Below, piece after piece: positions 9,701 to 17,891 of a stretch of 64,000 nt of DNA. Made by a program: the position numbers and the translations under genes. The notes beneath the pieces are model-generated. The model was not told where the DNA came from and searched no databases. It saw nothing but the letters and a program-made list of their open reading frames with translations. Each line of letters starts with the position of its first letter. Within the stretch, counting starts at the first letter, position 1. Origin of the DNA: Phycisphaerales bacterium (GTDB taxonomy: Bacteria > Planctomycetota > Phycisphaerae > Phycisphaerales > UBA1924); contig JALUWX010000107.1 in the NCBI GenBank assembly GCA_027019265.1, forward strand, positions 1 to 64,000, read 5' to 3'.

Positions 9701-11767
9701 ATGAGAATGGAACACGCTTGGATGTTCGCGCTGCTTGCGGGATCGACGGTCGCGCTGGCTTCGCCGACTGAGTACCGGTTGAACGAATCGTTCGATCTAT
9801 CGGGTATGCCTGCTGCGGGCTTCGACGGGGAGGACGCGAACAAGGGCAAGATTGTTCGGCTCGAGTACCCCGACGGGGTGGGGGGATTCGAGGTCGTGTT
9901 GCTGAGTGTGTACGGCGATGCGCAGGGGCCTGACGTGTGGGGGTACACGGGGAGCGTGCGCGCGGCGCGTGATCTGTTCGTGACCCGCTCGACGGACGGG
10001 GGCACGACGTGGTCGGTGCCGGTGAATGTTTCGAACACGGCGAACCTGTCGTCGATCAGCGCGGATCACGACGGGGATCCGCTCACCCCCGAGCTCCCGT
10101 ACTTCGGCGATTCGCAGAAGCCCAACGTGATCAACAACGGGAAGAACGTGCTGATCAGTTGGGTTGATTCGTACGCGCCGGGTGGGGCGCAGCGGACGGT
10201 GACGTACCCCGAGTTCGGGTTCACGGAAGTGCCTTATGCCGCGACGTACTGTGTGCGTTCGTCGGATGGGGGTGTGACGTGGAGCGAGCCCGAGATGCTC
10301 TCGAACGGTGAACGCGACGCGAAACAGGACGTCGTGAAAGCGTCGAGCGCGGGGTTCCTCGTGACCTGGCAGGAGGATCCGAAGGGTCTCCAGCCCGGTG
10401 ACGCGGAGGGCCCGGGTGAGGGCGGTTCCGGCGCGAACGTGAACAACGGGACCGACATCTGGTACACGGCGCTGCGTACGAGTGCGTTCTCGTCGGGTGC
10501 GCCGTTCCCCGAAGGTCGGCGTGTGACGAACAACTTCACCATGACGGACAACGACGGGTACGAGTCGGGTCGTGAGGGCGCGGCGCGTGCGAACTCGTTC
10601 TTGTTCGGGACGACGGCGATCGTTGCGTATGAGGAGACGAAGGGTCTCCAGGGCGCGGACACGGGCAAGTACATCCGGTACCACACGTTCTCGGCGTTTG
10701 ACGACAGTGCGCCGGATGTGACGGAGGGTGTCGGGTGGATCCTTTCGCAGCCCGATGAGAATGCGCGCCGGGTCCGGTTCGTGACGCAGCCCGGGCCGTT
10801 CCAGAACCAGAGCGATGTGAGGATCGTGTGGGTTTGGAAAGAGGGCGCGTACGACCGTGGTGGGCCTTCCGACATCATGTGTCGGGTCGGCTCGGTCGAT
10901 CCGGGTGATCCGGGATCGACGGGGTTCCGGCCTGAGGATCTGAATCCCCCGATCGACCCGGACGCGACGACGCGCGAGAACGCGTTCAACAACGCGCTCG
11001 GGATGAATCTGAGCTCGTCGATGGGGCTCGGGGCGCATCCGGAGGATGACTTCTTCGAGGACGCGCGCGCCCATCGTGGGATGCTCCGGGGCGACTTCAT
11101 GGTGTTCGGATGGAGCTGGACACCGGACTGGGCTGTTGCTCGGTTCACGGATCTCGAGAACTACAACTTCTTCGTCCGTCGGTCGTACGACGGCGGGCAG
11201 ACGTGGACGGATGCCCAGAACATGACGAACATCCCGTCGAGCGAGAAGGTGCATGTGCGTGAGCCCAGGATCGTGGGCGCGCCGGTCAGCCCGAACCCGG
11301 ACACCCCGGTGAACCCGGGCGCGTTCCTGGTTGCCTGGGGGACCGAAGTGAACCAGTACGAACACGCTTCGGTCGGGACGCTCGATCTGAACATCTTCCT
11401 GACCCACTCGGACGACTTCGGCGAGACCTATGCGCCGGTCGTGAAGCTCGACGACGTGGATGTGGATCTGGAGCCCAACAAGGGCGCGTTCGAGAGCCAG
11501 CTCCGGCTGAATCCGAGCGGTGATCGGGTGTACGCGGTCTGGCAGGAGGTTGATCGAGACACGGGTGTGACGAACACCCGGTTCCGGAACGGGTCGGCGT
11601 GCTTGCCTGATCTGAACGGGGACGGCGAGCTCGACTTCCTCGATGTGAGCGCGTTCACCGATGCGTTCGGGATGGGCGATATGAGCGTGGATTTCAACGG
11701 CGACGGTGTGCTGGACTACTTCGATGTGAGCACATTCGTGAACTCGCTGTACGCGGGTTGCCCGTGA
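9701..11767 (+). CDS. secreted sialidase/BNR-like protein with C-terminal dockerin-like EF-hand repeats
   Basis: Signal peptide; repeated 'RSTDGGTTWS / RSSDGGVTWSEP / RSYDGGQTWTD' BNR (Asp-box) motifs; C-terminal DLNGDGELDFLDVSAFTDAF and DFNGDGVLDYFDVSTFVNSL. Confidence 0.8.
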   Translation: MRMEHAWMFALLAGSTVALASPTEYRLNESFDLSGMPAAGFDGEDANKGKIVRLEYPDGVGGFEVVLLSVYGDAQGPDVWGYTGSVRAARDLFVTRSTDGGTTWSVPVNVSNTANLSSISADHDGDPLTPELPYFGDSQKPNVINNGKNVLISWVDSYAPGGAQRTVTYPEFGFTEVPYAATYCVRSSDGGVTWSEPEMLSNGERDAKQDVVKASSAGFLVTWQEDPKGLQPGDAEGPGEGGSGANVNNGTDIWYTALRTSAFSSGAPFPEGRRVTNNFTMTDNDGYESGREGAARANSFLFGTTAIVAYEETKGLQGADTGKYIRYHTFSAFDDSAPDVTEGVGWILSQPDENARRVRFVTQPGPFQNQSDVRIVWVWKEGAYDRGGPSDIMCRVGSVDPGDPGSTGFRPEDLNPPIDPDATTRENAFNNALGMNLSSSMGLGAHPEDDFFEDARAHRGMLRGDFMVFGWSWTPDWAVARFTDLENYNFFVRRSYDGGQTWTDAQNMTNIPSSEKVHVREPRIVGAPVSPNPDTPVNPGAFLVAWGTEVNQYEHASVGTLDLNIFLTHSDDFGETYAPVVKLDDVDVDLEPNKGAFESQLRLNPSGDRVYAVWQEVDRDTGVTNTRFRNGSACLPDLNGDGELDFLDVSAFTDAFGMGDMSVDFNGDGVLDYFDVSTFVNSLYAGCP

Positions 11768-11843
11768 TCCCGTGATCGTCCTGGGTTCTCCCGGGGCGGA
11801 CCCGCACGTGTGCGAGCTGAGGGTCTGACGGGAGAACGAGCGT

Positions 11844-11886
11844 GAGCCACGCGGCGGACCCCGGCCGCGTGGCTCTTTCATTTTTC
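11844..11886 (+). terminator. intrinsic terminator
   Basis: GAGCCACGCGGC / GCCGCGTGGCTC stem followed by TTTCATTTTT. Confidence 0.85.
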
Positions 11887-11908
11887 GTGCTTGGTACGGT
11901 CGGTGTGG

Positions 11909-11948
11909 ATCAGCGCTTGCTCATCGCGCCGGCGAGGAGGAAGGCGAG
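11909..11948. repeat. 40-bp direct repeat, copy A (3' end of DAHP synthase gene)
   Basis: ATCAGCGCTTGCTCATCGCGCCGGCGAGGAGGAAGGCGAG; matches 12459-12498 with one mismatch. Confidence 0.95.
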
Positions 11949-11977
11949 ATTGATATCATCATCGCATGGACCATGTC

Positions 11978-12460
11978 TCACTGTTCAGTTGGTAATGGAT
12001 CAATCAGCTCGAACCGGATTGTGTCGAGGTATCCGGCAAGCTCGATTTCGGTCCCGGACCGAGTGATCATCGAATAGACCAAGGCGTTTCTTTCGAGATC
12101 GAGATCAAGTTCGTGATACCCGACGTCGTCGCCATTGGCGTACATGTGTCGGGGATCTTGTTCTTCTTCCGTATCCCAGTTCTCGACAACAGCTCGTCGC
12201 ACACCGCTTACTCTCAGAGCGCGGGGGTGTCCGTCATCAACTTCACTCAGGATGATTGTCACGACATCCTTGTCAATATGAATCGACTCGAATCCATCAT
12301 CGTGCAACCCGCATGAATCCAGCACGAAGCTGGGGACACCCTTCAAATGCCCACGGATTTGATCTAGGTGTGCAGCGTATTCATCAAAAACGACTGCCGG
12401 GTTGCTCGAACTCAGGTCTGGACTCTCAACAAACCACCAATGCGCAGTGAAGAATCGCAT
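11978..12460 (-). CDS. hypothetical protein, low GC, possible acquired gene
   Basis: MRFFTAHWWFVESPDLSSSNPAVVFDEYAAHLDQIRGHL...; start overlaps the DAHP synthase stop (TGATG). Confidence 0.7.
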   Translation of the reverse strand: MRFFTAHWWFVESPDLSSSNPAVVFDEYAAHLDQIRGHLKGVPSFVLDSCGLHDDGFESIHIDKDVVTIILSEVDDGHPRALRVSGVRRAVVENWDTEEEQDPRHMYANGDDVGYHELDLDLERNALVYSMITRSGTEIELAGYLDTIRFELIDPLPTEQ

Positions 12461-12498
12461 CAGCGCTTGCTCATTGCGCCGGCGAGGAGGAAGGCGAG
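12459..12498. repeat. 40-bp direct repeat, copy B (within DAHP synthase 3' end)
   Basis: ATCAGCGCTTGCTCATTGCGCCGGCGAGGAGGAAGGCGAG; 550 bp from copy A. Confidence 0.95.
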
Positions 12499-13854
12499 TT
12501 CGAGGGACTGTTGGTAGTTGAGTCTCGGGTCGCAGAGGGTGGCGTAGTTTCGGGTGAGGTCGTCTTCGGTGATCCCGGCGGCGCCTCCGACGCATTCGGT
12601 GACGTCTTCTCCGGTGAGTTCGAAGTGGACCCCGCCGAGGATGGTTCCGGCTTCGTGGTGCGCGTCCACGACCTGTTCGAGTTCGGAGAGGATGTCGTTG
12701 AAGTTGCGGGTTTTGATCCCGGAGCTGGTTTTGATGCCGTTGCCGTGCATGGGGTCGGACATCCAGAGGACGTTTCGTCCTTCGGACTTCACGCGCGCGA
12801 GGAGCCCGGGCATGTTCGCTTGGACGTTGCTGACCCCCATGCGCGTGATGAGGACGATTTTGCCCTCTTCGTTCGTGGGGTTGAGCGCATCGAGGATGCT
12901 GATGAGTTCGTCCCCGTTGATGGGGGGACCGATCTTGACCCCGATGGGGTTCTGGATGCCTTTGAAGAACTCGATGTGGGGGCCGTCGAGCTGGCGGTTG
13001 CGTTGTCCGATCCAGGGGAGGTGTGTGGTGAGGTCGTAGTAGCCCGTGCGCCGGGGGACGGTCCGGGTCTGTGCTTCTTCGTAGTGGAGGTTGAGCCCTT
13101 CGTGGGAGGTGTAGAAGTCCACGCGCGTGGACTCGTGGACTTTCTGTTCCCCGAGGTTCTCCATGAAGGAGAGCCCGTCAGCGAGGGTTCGGGACATCAT
13201 CTCGTACTGGGCGCGGCGCGCGTCGGAGAGGTCGGCGTTGTGGAAGAAGGAGAGATCCCAGTATTCGGGGTGGTGGAGGTCGGCGAACCCGCCGTCGAGG
13301 AGGGAGCGGATGAAGTTGAGGGTCATGGAGGCGTGTTTGTATCCTTCGACCATGAGGTTGGGGTCGGGTGCGCGGTGTTCGGGGGTGAAGGGGGCGCGGT
13401 TGACGAGGTCCCCGAAGTAGCTGGGGAGTTCGCAGACGGATCCGTTGTGGTCGGCGGACTCGGTGGGGGAGGAGCGGGGCTTTGCGTATTGCCCGGCGAA
13501 GCGCCCGACGCGCGTGACGGGGGTGCGGAGCCCGTGGATGAGGACGAGGGACATCTGGAGGAGGATCTTGAGTTTGTTCGCGATGGGCGCGGGCTGGCAC
13601 TCGTCGAGGGTTTCGGCGCAGTCTCCTCCCTGGAGGATGAAGCGCTCCCCGCGCTGGGCTTGCGCGATCTGGGCTTTGAGTCGTTCGATCTCCCAGGAGG
13701 TGACGAGCGGGGGGAACTCGGCGAGTCTGGTGCGCGCGGCTTGGAGCGCGGAAGGATCGGTGTACGCGAAGGGCGCGTCGAAGGGGACGTCGCGCCAGGA
13801 ACCCGGGTTCCAGTTGGTGTCCAAGGTCCGAGATGTGGTATCGGTGTCGCTCAT
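12460..13854 (-). CDS. aroG: 3-deoxy-7-phosphoheptulonate synthase, class II
   Basis: SWEIERLKAQIAQAQRGERFILQGGDCAETL, RVGRFAGQYAKPRS, LVNRAPF, MHGNGIKTSSGIKTR, GGVHFELTGEDVTEC. Confidence 0.92.
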   Translation of the reverse strand: MSDTDTTSRTLDTNWNPGSWRDVPFDAPFAYTDPSALQAARTRLAEFPPLVTSWEIERLKAQIAQAQRGERFILQGGDCAETLDECQPAPIANKLKILLQMSLVLIHGLRTPVTRVGRFAGQYAKPRSSPTESADHNGSVCELPSYFGDLVNRAPFTPEHRAPDPNLMVEGYKHASMTLNFIRSLLDGGFADLHHPEYWDLSFFHNADLSDARRAQYEMMSRTLADGLSFMENLGEQKVHESTRVDFYTSHEGLNLHYEEAQTRTVPRRTGYYDLTTHLPWIGQRNRQLDGPHIEFFKGIQNPIGVKIGPPINGDELISILDALNPTNEEGKIVLITRMGVSNVQANMPGLLARVKSEGRNVLWMSDPMHGNGIKTSSGIKTRNFNDILSELEQVVDAHHEAGTILGGVHFELTGEDVTECVGGAAGITEDDLTRNYATLCDPRLNYQQSLELAFLLAGAMSKR

Positions 13855-13934
13855 GGAACCTCAAGGGTAGGGCGGGGACGGGTGATCTCTATATTCGGGT
13901 GCTCGCAAAGGGGTCTTGACGCTAGAGTTGGGAC

Positions 13935-16397
13935 ATGGCGGAGACACCCCGGACTGTGGCGTTGAAGGTCGTTGATGGGGGTCGTCGCGCTCCGAAAATG
14001 GGGCAGACCCGAGCGGCGCGGTGGCGGACGGGGGTGCTGATCCTTGTCCATGTCTTCATGATCGTGCACATCGTTCAGTGGCTGATCGTGGGGATGACGA
14101 TCTCCCCTGTAGAGCCCTCGGAGTCGATGGAGACGCTCGAGGTGGGGGTGGTGAACGCGGGGGCGATCATGTTCGGGGTGGCGCTTTTGTCCACGGCGGT
14201 GTTCGGTCGGTTCTTCTGTGGGTGGTTGTGCCATATGGTGGCGATGCAGGACCTGTGCGCGGTGGTGATGGCGCGGATGGGGGTGCGCCCGAAGCCGTTC
14301 CGTTCGAGGTTGTTGGTGTTCTTCCCGCTGGTGTTGGCGCTGTACATGTTTGTGTGGCCGACGTTCAAGCGGTTGGTGCTCAGGCCGGTGCTGGAGTCGA
14401 ACGGGGTCGCTTGGCCGGTGTGGCTCAAACCCGTGAACGAGTCGATCGTGCTCCGGAGCGAGCTGATCGTGTCGGACTACTGGGCGACGTTCCCGGCGTG
14501 GTACATCGCGATCCCGTTCCTGCTGATCTGCGGGTTCGCGACGGTGTACTTTCTGGGGGCGAAAGCGTTCTGTACGTACGGGTGTCCGTACGGGGGGTTC
14601 TTTGCGCCGTTGGACAAGGTGTCGCCGACCCGGATCATCGTGAACGATTCGTGCGAGGGGTGTGCGCACTGCACGAGCGCGTGCACGTCGAACGTGCGCG
14701 TGCATGAAGAGGTTGCGAACTTCGGGATGGTGATCGATCAGGGGTGTATGAAGACGCTCGACTGTGTGTCGGCGTGCCCGAACGACGCGCTCCGGGTTGG
14801 GGTGGGTCGTCCAGCGATTTTCGCGAAGGCGCGTGACTCCGAGGGGGCGAACGCGGCGAAGGTGAAAGCGAAGCGTCGGTACGACCTATCGATGGGTGAG
14901 GAGATCGCTGCGGCGTTGGTGTTCCTGTGGTTGTTTTATGCGACGCGCGGGTTTCTTGATCAGGTCCCGATGCTGCTCGCGGGGGGATTGGCGGCCGTCG
15001 GGACGATGCTGTGTGTGAGCGCGTGGTGGCTGGTGCGGAGGAAAGACGTGCGGATCCATTCGATGAAGCTGAAAGCGAAGGGGCGGATCAAGCCCTTGGG
15101 GTATGCGCTGGTGTGTTCGGTGCTCGGGCTTGTTGCGATCGGCGCGTGGTCCACGAACGCGAAGGTGGGGCGCTGGCGCGGGGATATGGCGTTTGCTTCG
15201 ATGGAGGTTCCGGCGGATACGTTGCTGCGCCCGGACTTCATCCCCAGCGAGAAGCTCCAGGAGACGGCGCGGAAGGCCGTCGAGTTCTATGAGTCCGTGG
15301 ATTCGCTCGATCGTGGGGGGATGGGTTGGTCGCTCAACGCGGAGCAGCGGATCCGGTTGTCGTACTTCTACACGATGCTGGGGGAGCGTGAGAAGGCGGT
15401 GGACGAGCTGGGGTTCGTGATCCGTCACGCGAACCCAACGAGCGATCTGGTGATCCGTCGTGGGAAGATCGCGATGAGTCTGTCGAGCGACGCGGACACG
15501 CTCATGGAGAACAACACGATGGCGCTGGAGGCGCAGCCCCATCTGCACCTGGTCCGTGCGGAGGTCGCGAAGGGGTATGCGAGCCGGGGTGAGATCGAGC
15601 GTGCGGAATCGATGTGGGAGGCGCGTCCGGAGGAGGACGAGTTCGGTTGGTTGCTCGCGCAGGCTTCGTACGCGGGGTTCATCGGGGAGTCGAACCGCGC
15701 GGCGCGTCTGCTCGGGGAGGCGGGGGCGTTGATCGATGAGGAGGCGCACGAAGCGCCGGTCCAGCACACCCAGATCGCGTTTGCGGCGTATGGGATCGGT
15801 CAGCGCGAGCTGGTCGAGAAGCATGCGGCGTTGACGGTCGCGCACCCTGATGCGAACGTGAGCCATTGGCTGAGCGCGGCGGAGTTCGCGGTGTGGAGAC
15901 AGGAGCGTGAGTTGGGGCTCGAGCGGGTGGAGCACGCGCTGACGATGGATGGCGCGGATCGGGCGACGGCGCAGCGCCGGGCGGCGGCGCTGCTTGCGGA
16001 TTCGGGTCAGACGGATCGTGGGTTCGAGATGCTCAAGCTCGCGCTTGAGGATCTTGAGAGCCCGTTCGACAAGCAGGGGATCCTGGTGCTCATGGTCCGG
16101 GTGGGGCTGAACTATCAGCACACGGAGTCCTTCGATTTCGGGCTCGAGCGTTACGAGTCGCTCGCGCGGGCGCACCCGGAATACCCGGTGCTGAGTGTGG
16201 ACTACGCGACGATCCTGATCCAGCTCGGGAGGAACGAGGAGGGGCTGGAAGCGATGATCCGGGCGGCGGGGTTGGATGAGCGGAATGCGTTCATCGCTTG
16301 GCGGGTTGCGGAGATCTGCGCGGCGCTGGGTGACGCTGAGGCGAACCAGCGTTGGGTGGATGAGGCGCAGCGCCGGGAGTCGCTCGGGGCGGGCTGA
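13935..16397 (+). CDS. membrane polyferredoxin (NapH/CcoG-like) fused to TPR-rich C-terminus
   Basis: FFCGWLCHMVAMQDLC, FCTYGCPYGGFFAPLDK, CEGCAHCTSACTSNV, CMKTLDCVSACPNDAL then several hundred residues of TPR-like helices. Confidence 0.8.
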   Translation: MAETPRTVALKVVDGGRRAPKMGQTRAARWRTGVLILVHVFMIVHIVQWLIVGMTISPVEPSESMETLEVGVVNAGAIMFGVALLSTAVFGRFFCGWLCHMVAMQDLCAVVMARMGVRPKPFRSRLLVFFPLVLALYMFVWPTFKRLVLRPVLESNGVAWPVWLKPVNESIVLRSELIVSDYWATFPAWYIAIPFLLICGFATVYFLGAKAFCTYGCPYGGFFAPLDKVSPTRIIVNDSCEGCAHCTSACTSNVRVHEEVANFGMVIDQGCMKTLDCVSACPNDALRVGVGRPAIFAKARDSEGANAAKVKAKRRYDLSMGEEIAAALVFLWLFYATRGFLDQVPMLLAGGLAAVGTMLCVSAWWLVRRKDVRIHSMKLKAKGRIKPLGYALVCSVLGLVAIGAWSTNAKVGRWRGDMAFASMEVPADTLLRPDFIPSEKLQETARKAVEFYESVDSLDRGGMGWSLNAEQRIRLSYFYTMLGEREKAVDELGFVIRHANPTSDLVIRRGKIAMSLSSDADTLMENNTMALEAQPHLHLVRAEVAKGYASRGEIERAESMWEARPEEDEFGWLLAQASYAGFIGESNRAARLLGEAGALIDEEAHEAPVQHTQIAFAAYGIGQRELVEKHAALTVAHPDANVSHWLSAAEFAVWRQERELGLERVEHALTMDGADRATAQRRAAALLADSGQTDRGFEMLKLALEDLESPFDKQGILVLMVRVGLNYQHTESFDFGLERYESLARAHPEYPVLSVDYATILIQLGRNEEGLEAMIRAAGLDERNAFIAWRVAEICAALGDAEANQRWVDEAQRRESLGAG

Positions 16398-16468
16398 GGG
16401 GACGCTGTCTGAAGCGTTTCATCCGAGAATCGCGCGGATCCTGCGCAGATTGTGCCTGATTCGCATAG

Positions 16469-16492
16469 ACGCGCACGATGTGCGTGTTTTTT
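16469..16492 (+). terminator. intrinsic terminator-like hairpin
   Basis: ACGCGCAC-GAT-GTGCGTGT (one G-U) followed by TTTTTT. Confidence 0.65.
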
Positions 16493-16665
16493 CGCCCCTG
16501 GATTGATACCCGGACCAAGAACAGCCGAAACACGAGCCGCACGCTCCGTGTGGGGCGGGCGACGAGCGCACGGACGCGTTCAACCTTGTCGGCCGGGTCG
16601 AGACGATTCCGGCGAACGAAACACACCCGTGTCACTGATGGATACGGGACCACGGAGCATTTGCT

Positions 16666-17601
16666 ATGGCGACCCGGAAGACCACGCACACCAAGAAGAA
16701 CACCACCTCGAAACGAACTACGAAGAAATCGACGGCGAAAAAATCGACGGCTCGGAAGCCCGCAGCCAAGAAGAGCACCACCCGGAAGAGCCCCGCCAAG
16801 AAGACCCTCGCGAAGAAGAGCCCGGCGAAGAGGACGACGGCCAAGAGGACGACCGCGAAGAAGACCACGGCGAAGCGCACCACGGCGAAGATGAGCACGG
16901 CTCGCAAGCCCGCTGCGAAGAAGACCACGACCCGCGCGTCGGCGAAGAAGTCCACGACCCGCAAGCCCGCCGCGAAGCGGACGAGCGTGAAGCGTTCGAC
17001 GGCGAAGAAGCCCGCGGCGAAGAAGACCACGACCCGGACCACGGCGAAGCGCGCGACGGCGAAGAAGTCGGCAGCCCGCAAGCCCGCTGCGAAGCGGACG
17101 ACCGCGAAGCGCACCACGGCGAAGAAGCCCGCCGCTCGTAAGACCACGGTCCGCGCTTCGGCGAAGAAGAGCACGGCGAGCAAGCCCGTCGCGAAGAAGA
17201 ACGTGAAGCGCGTCGCGAAGCGCAGCACGGCCAAGAAGCCCGTGGCGCGTAAGACCACCACCCGCGCGACGGCGAAGCGGACCACGGCGAAGAAGAGCAC
17301 GGCTCGGAAGTCGCCCGCTCGCAAGCCCGCGGCGAAGAAGACCGTGAAGCGCGTCGCCGCTAAGCGGACCACGGCGAAGCGCGTTGCTTCCAAGAAGCCC
17401 GTTGCTCGCAAGACCACGGCCCGCAAGCCCGTCGCCAAGAAGACGGCGAAGCGTGTCGCGAAGGCGCATGCGCCCCGTACCTCGAGCGCTCGCAAGAACG
17501 CCGCGAAGAAGAACGTCCGTCGTGTTGCGAGCAAGAGCGTCGCTGGACGGATCGGGAAGAGCACCGCGCGTCGCTCGGCTCCCCGTCGTCGCGCCGCGTG
17601 A
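16666..17601 (+). CDS. histone H1-like Lys/Ala/Thr-rich DNA-binding protein
   Basis: MATRKTTHTKKNTTSKRTTKKSTAKKSTARKPAAKKS..., about 300 aa of (K/R)(K/R)(S/T)(T/P)AKK repeats. Confidence 0.85.
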   Translation: MATRKTTHTKKNTTSKRTTKKSTAKKSTARKPAAKKSTTRKSPAKKTLAKKSPAKRTTAKRTTAKKTTAKRTTAKMSTARKPAAKKTTTRASAKKSTTRKPAAKRTSVKRSTAKKPAAKKTTTRTTAKRATAKKSAARKPAAKRTTAKRTTAKKPAARKTTVRASAKKSTASKPVAKKNVKRVAKRSTAKKPVARKTTTRATAKRTTAKKSTARKSPARKPAAKKTVKRVAAKRTTAKRVASKKPVARKTTARKPVAKKTAKRVAKAHAPRTSSARKNAAKKNVRRVASKSVAGRIGKSTARRSAPRRRAA

Positions 17602-17614
17602 TCGCTGATCGCGT

Positions 17615-17872
17615 TTAATCTGAATCGCACACGGGCGGCCCTTCATCGGGGCCGCTCGTTGTTTTTGGGGTGTCCGGTGTGCTGAGGATCTCGTCGTAGG
17701 TGTTTCCTTCGACGAACCGATCGTTGAGCTCGAGGAAGCGGCTCTCGAAGCAGCGGGTGCAGTTCCCGAGACAGCCCTTGCATACGAATCCGCGCGCGAG
17801 GAGGCCTTCGCGCTCCTCGAGGGAGCGTGGGTTGTTGACACAGAACCGGACTTTGCGGGATTCGGCGCTCAC
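17615..17872 (-). CDS. small DUF1450/YuzB-like cysteine protein
   Basis: In-frame GTG start gives (M)SAESRKVRFCVNNPRSLEEREGLLARGFVCKGCLGNCTRCFESRFLELNDRFVEGNTYDEIL..., C..C..NC..C pattern; the ORF-track start is inside the upstream gene. Confidence 0.55.
   Translation of the reverse strand: MSAESRKVRFCVNNPRSLEEREGLLARGFVCKGCLGNCTRCFESRFLELNDRFVEGNTYDEILSTPDTPKTTSGPDEGPPVCDSD
17635..17667 (+). terminator. intrinsic terminator downstream of the H1-like gene
   Basis: GCGGCCC-TTCATCG-GGGCCGC followed by TCGTTGTTTTTG. Confidence 0.75.
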
Positions 17873-17891
17873 ACTGGAGCGTAGGTGCGGA

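Noticed and set aside
9797-11881. 694-aa minus-strand ORF opposite the BNR protein
   Set aside because: Antisense artefact with Arg/His-rich composition; the sense strand has signal peptide, BNR and EF-hand motifs.
11909-12498. Integron cassette with attC site
   Set aside because: Direct repeats are coding copies of the host gene end and I see no R''/L'' attC-like inverted structure or integrase.
12511-13965. 484-aa plus-strand ORF opposite DAHP synthase
   Set aside because: Gly/Val/Glu-rich antisense artefact; sense frame is a clear class II DAHP synthase.
16452-17141. Alternative-frame ORF (229 aa, Glu/His/Asp-rich) and the 332-aa antisense ORF over the H1-like gene
   Set aside because: All frames stay open because the DNA is repetitive; only the Lys/Ala frame matches a known protein class.
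16666-17601. Possible CRISPR array or satellite because of the repeats
   Set aside because: Repeats are short, irregular, codon-periodic and in-frame for a Lys/Ala-rich protein; no spacer structure.
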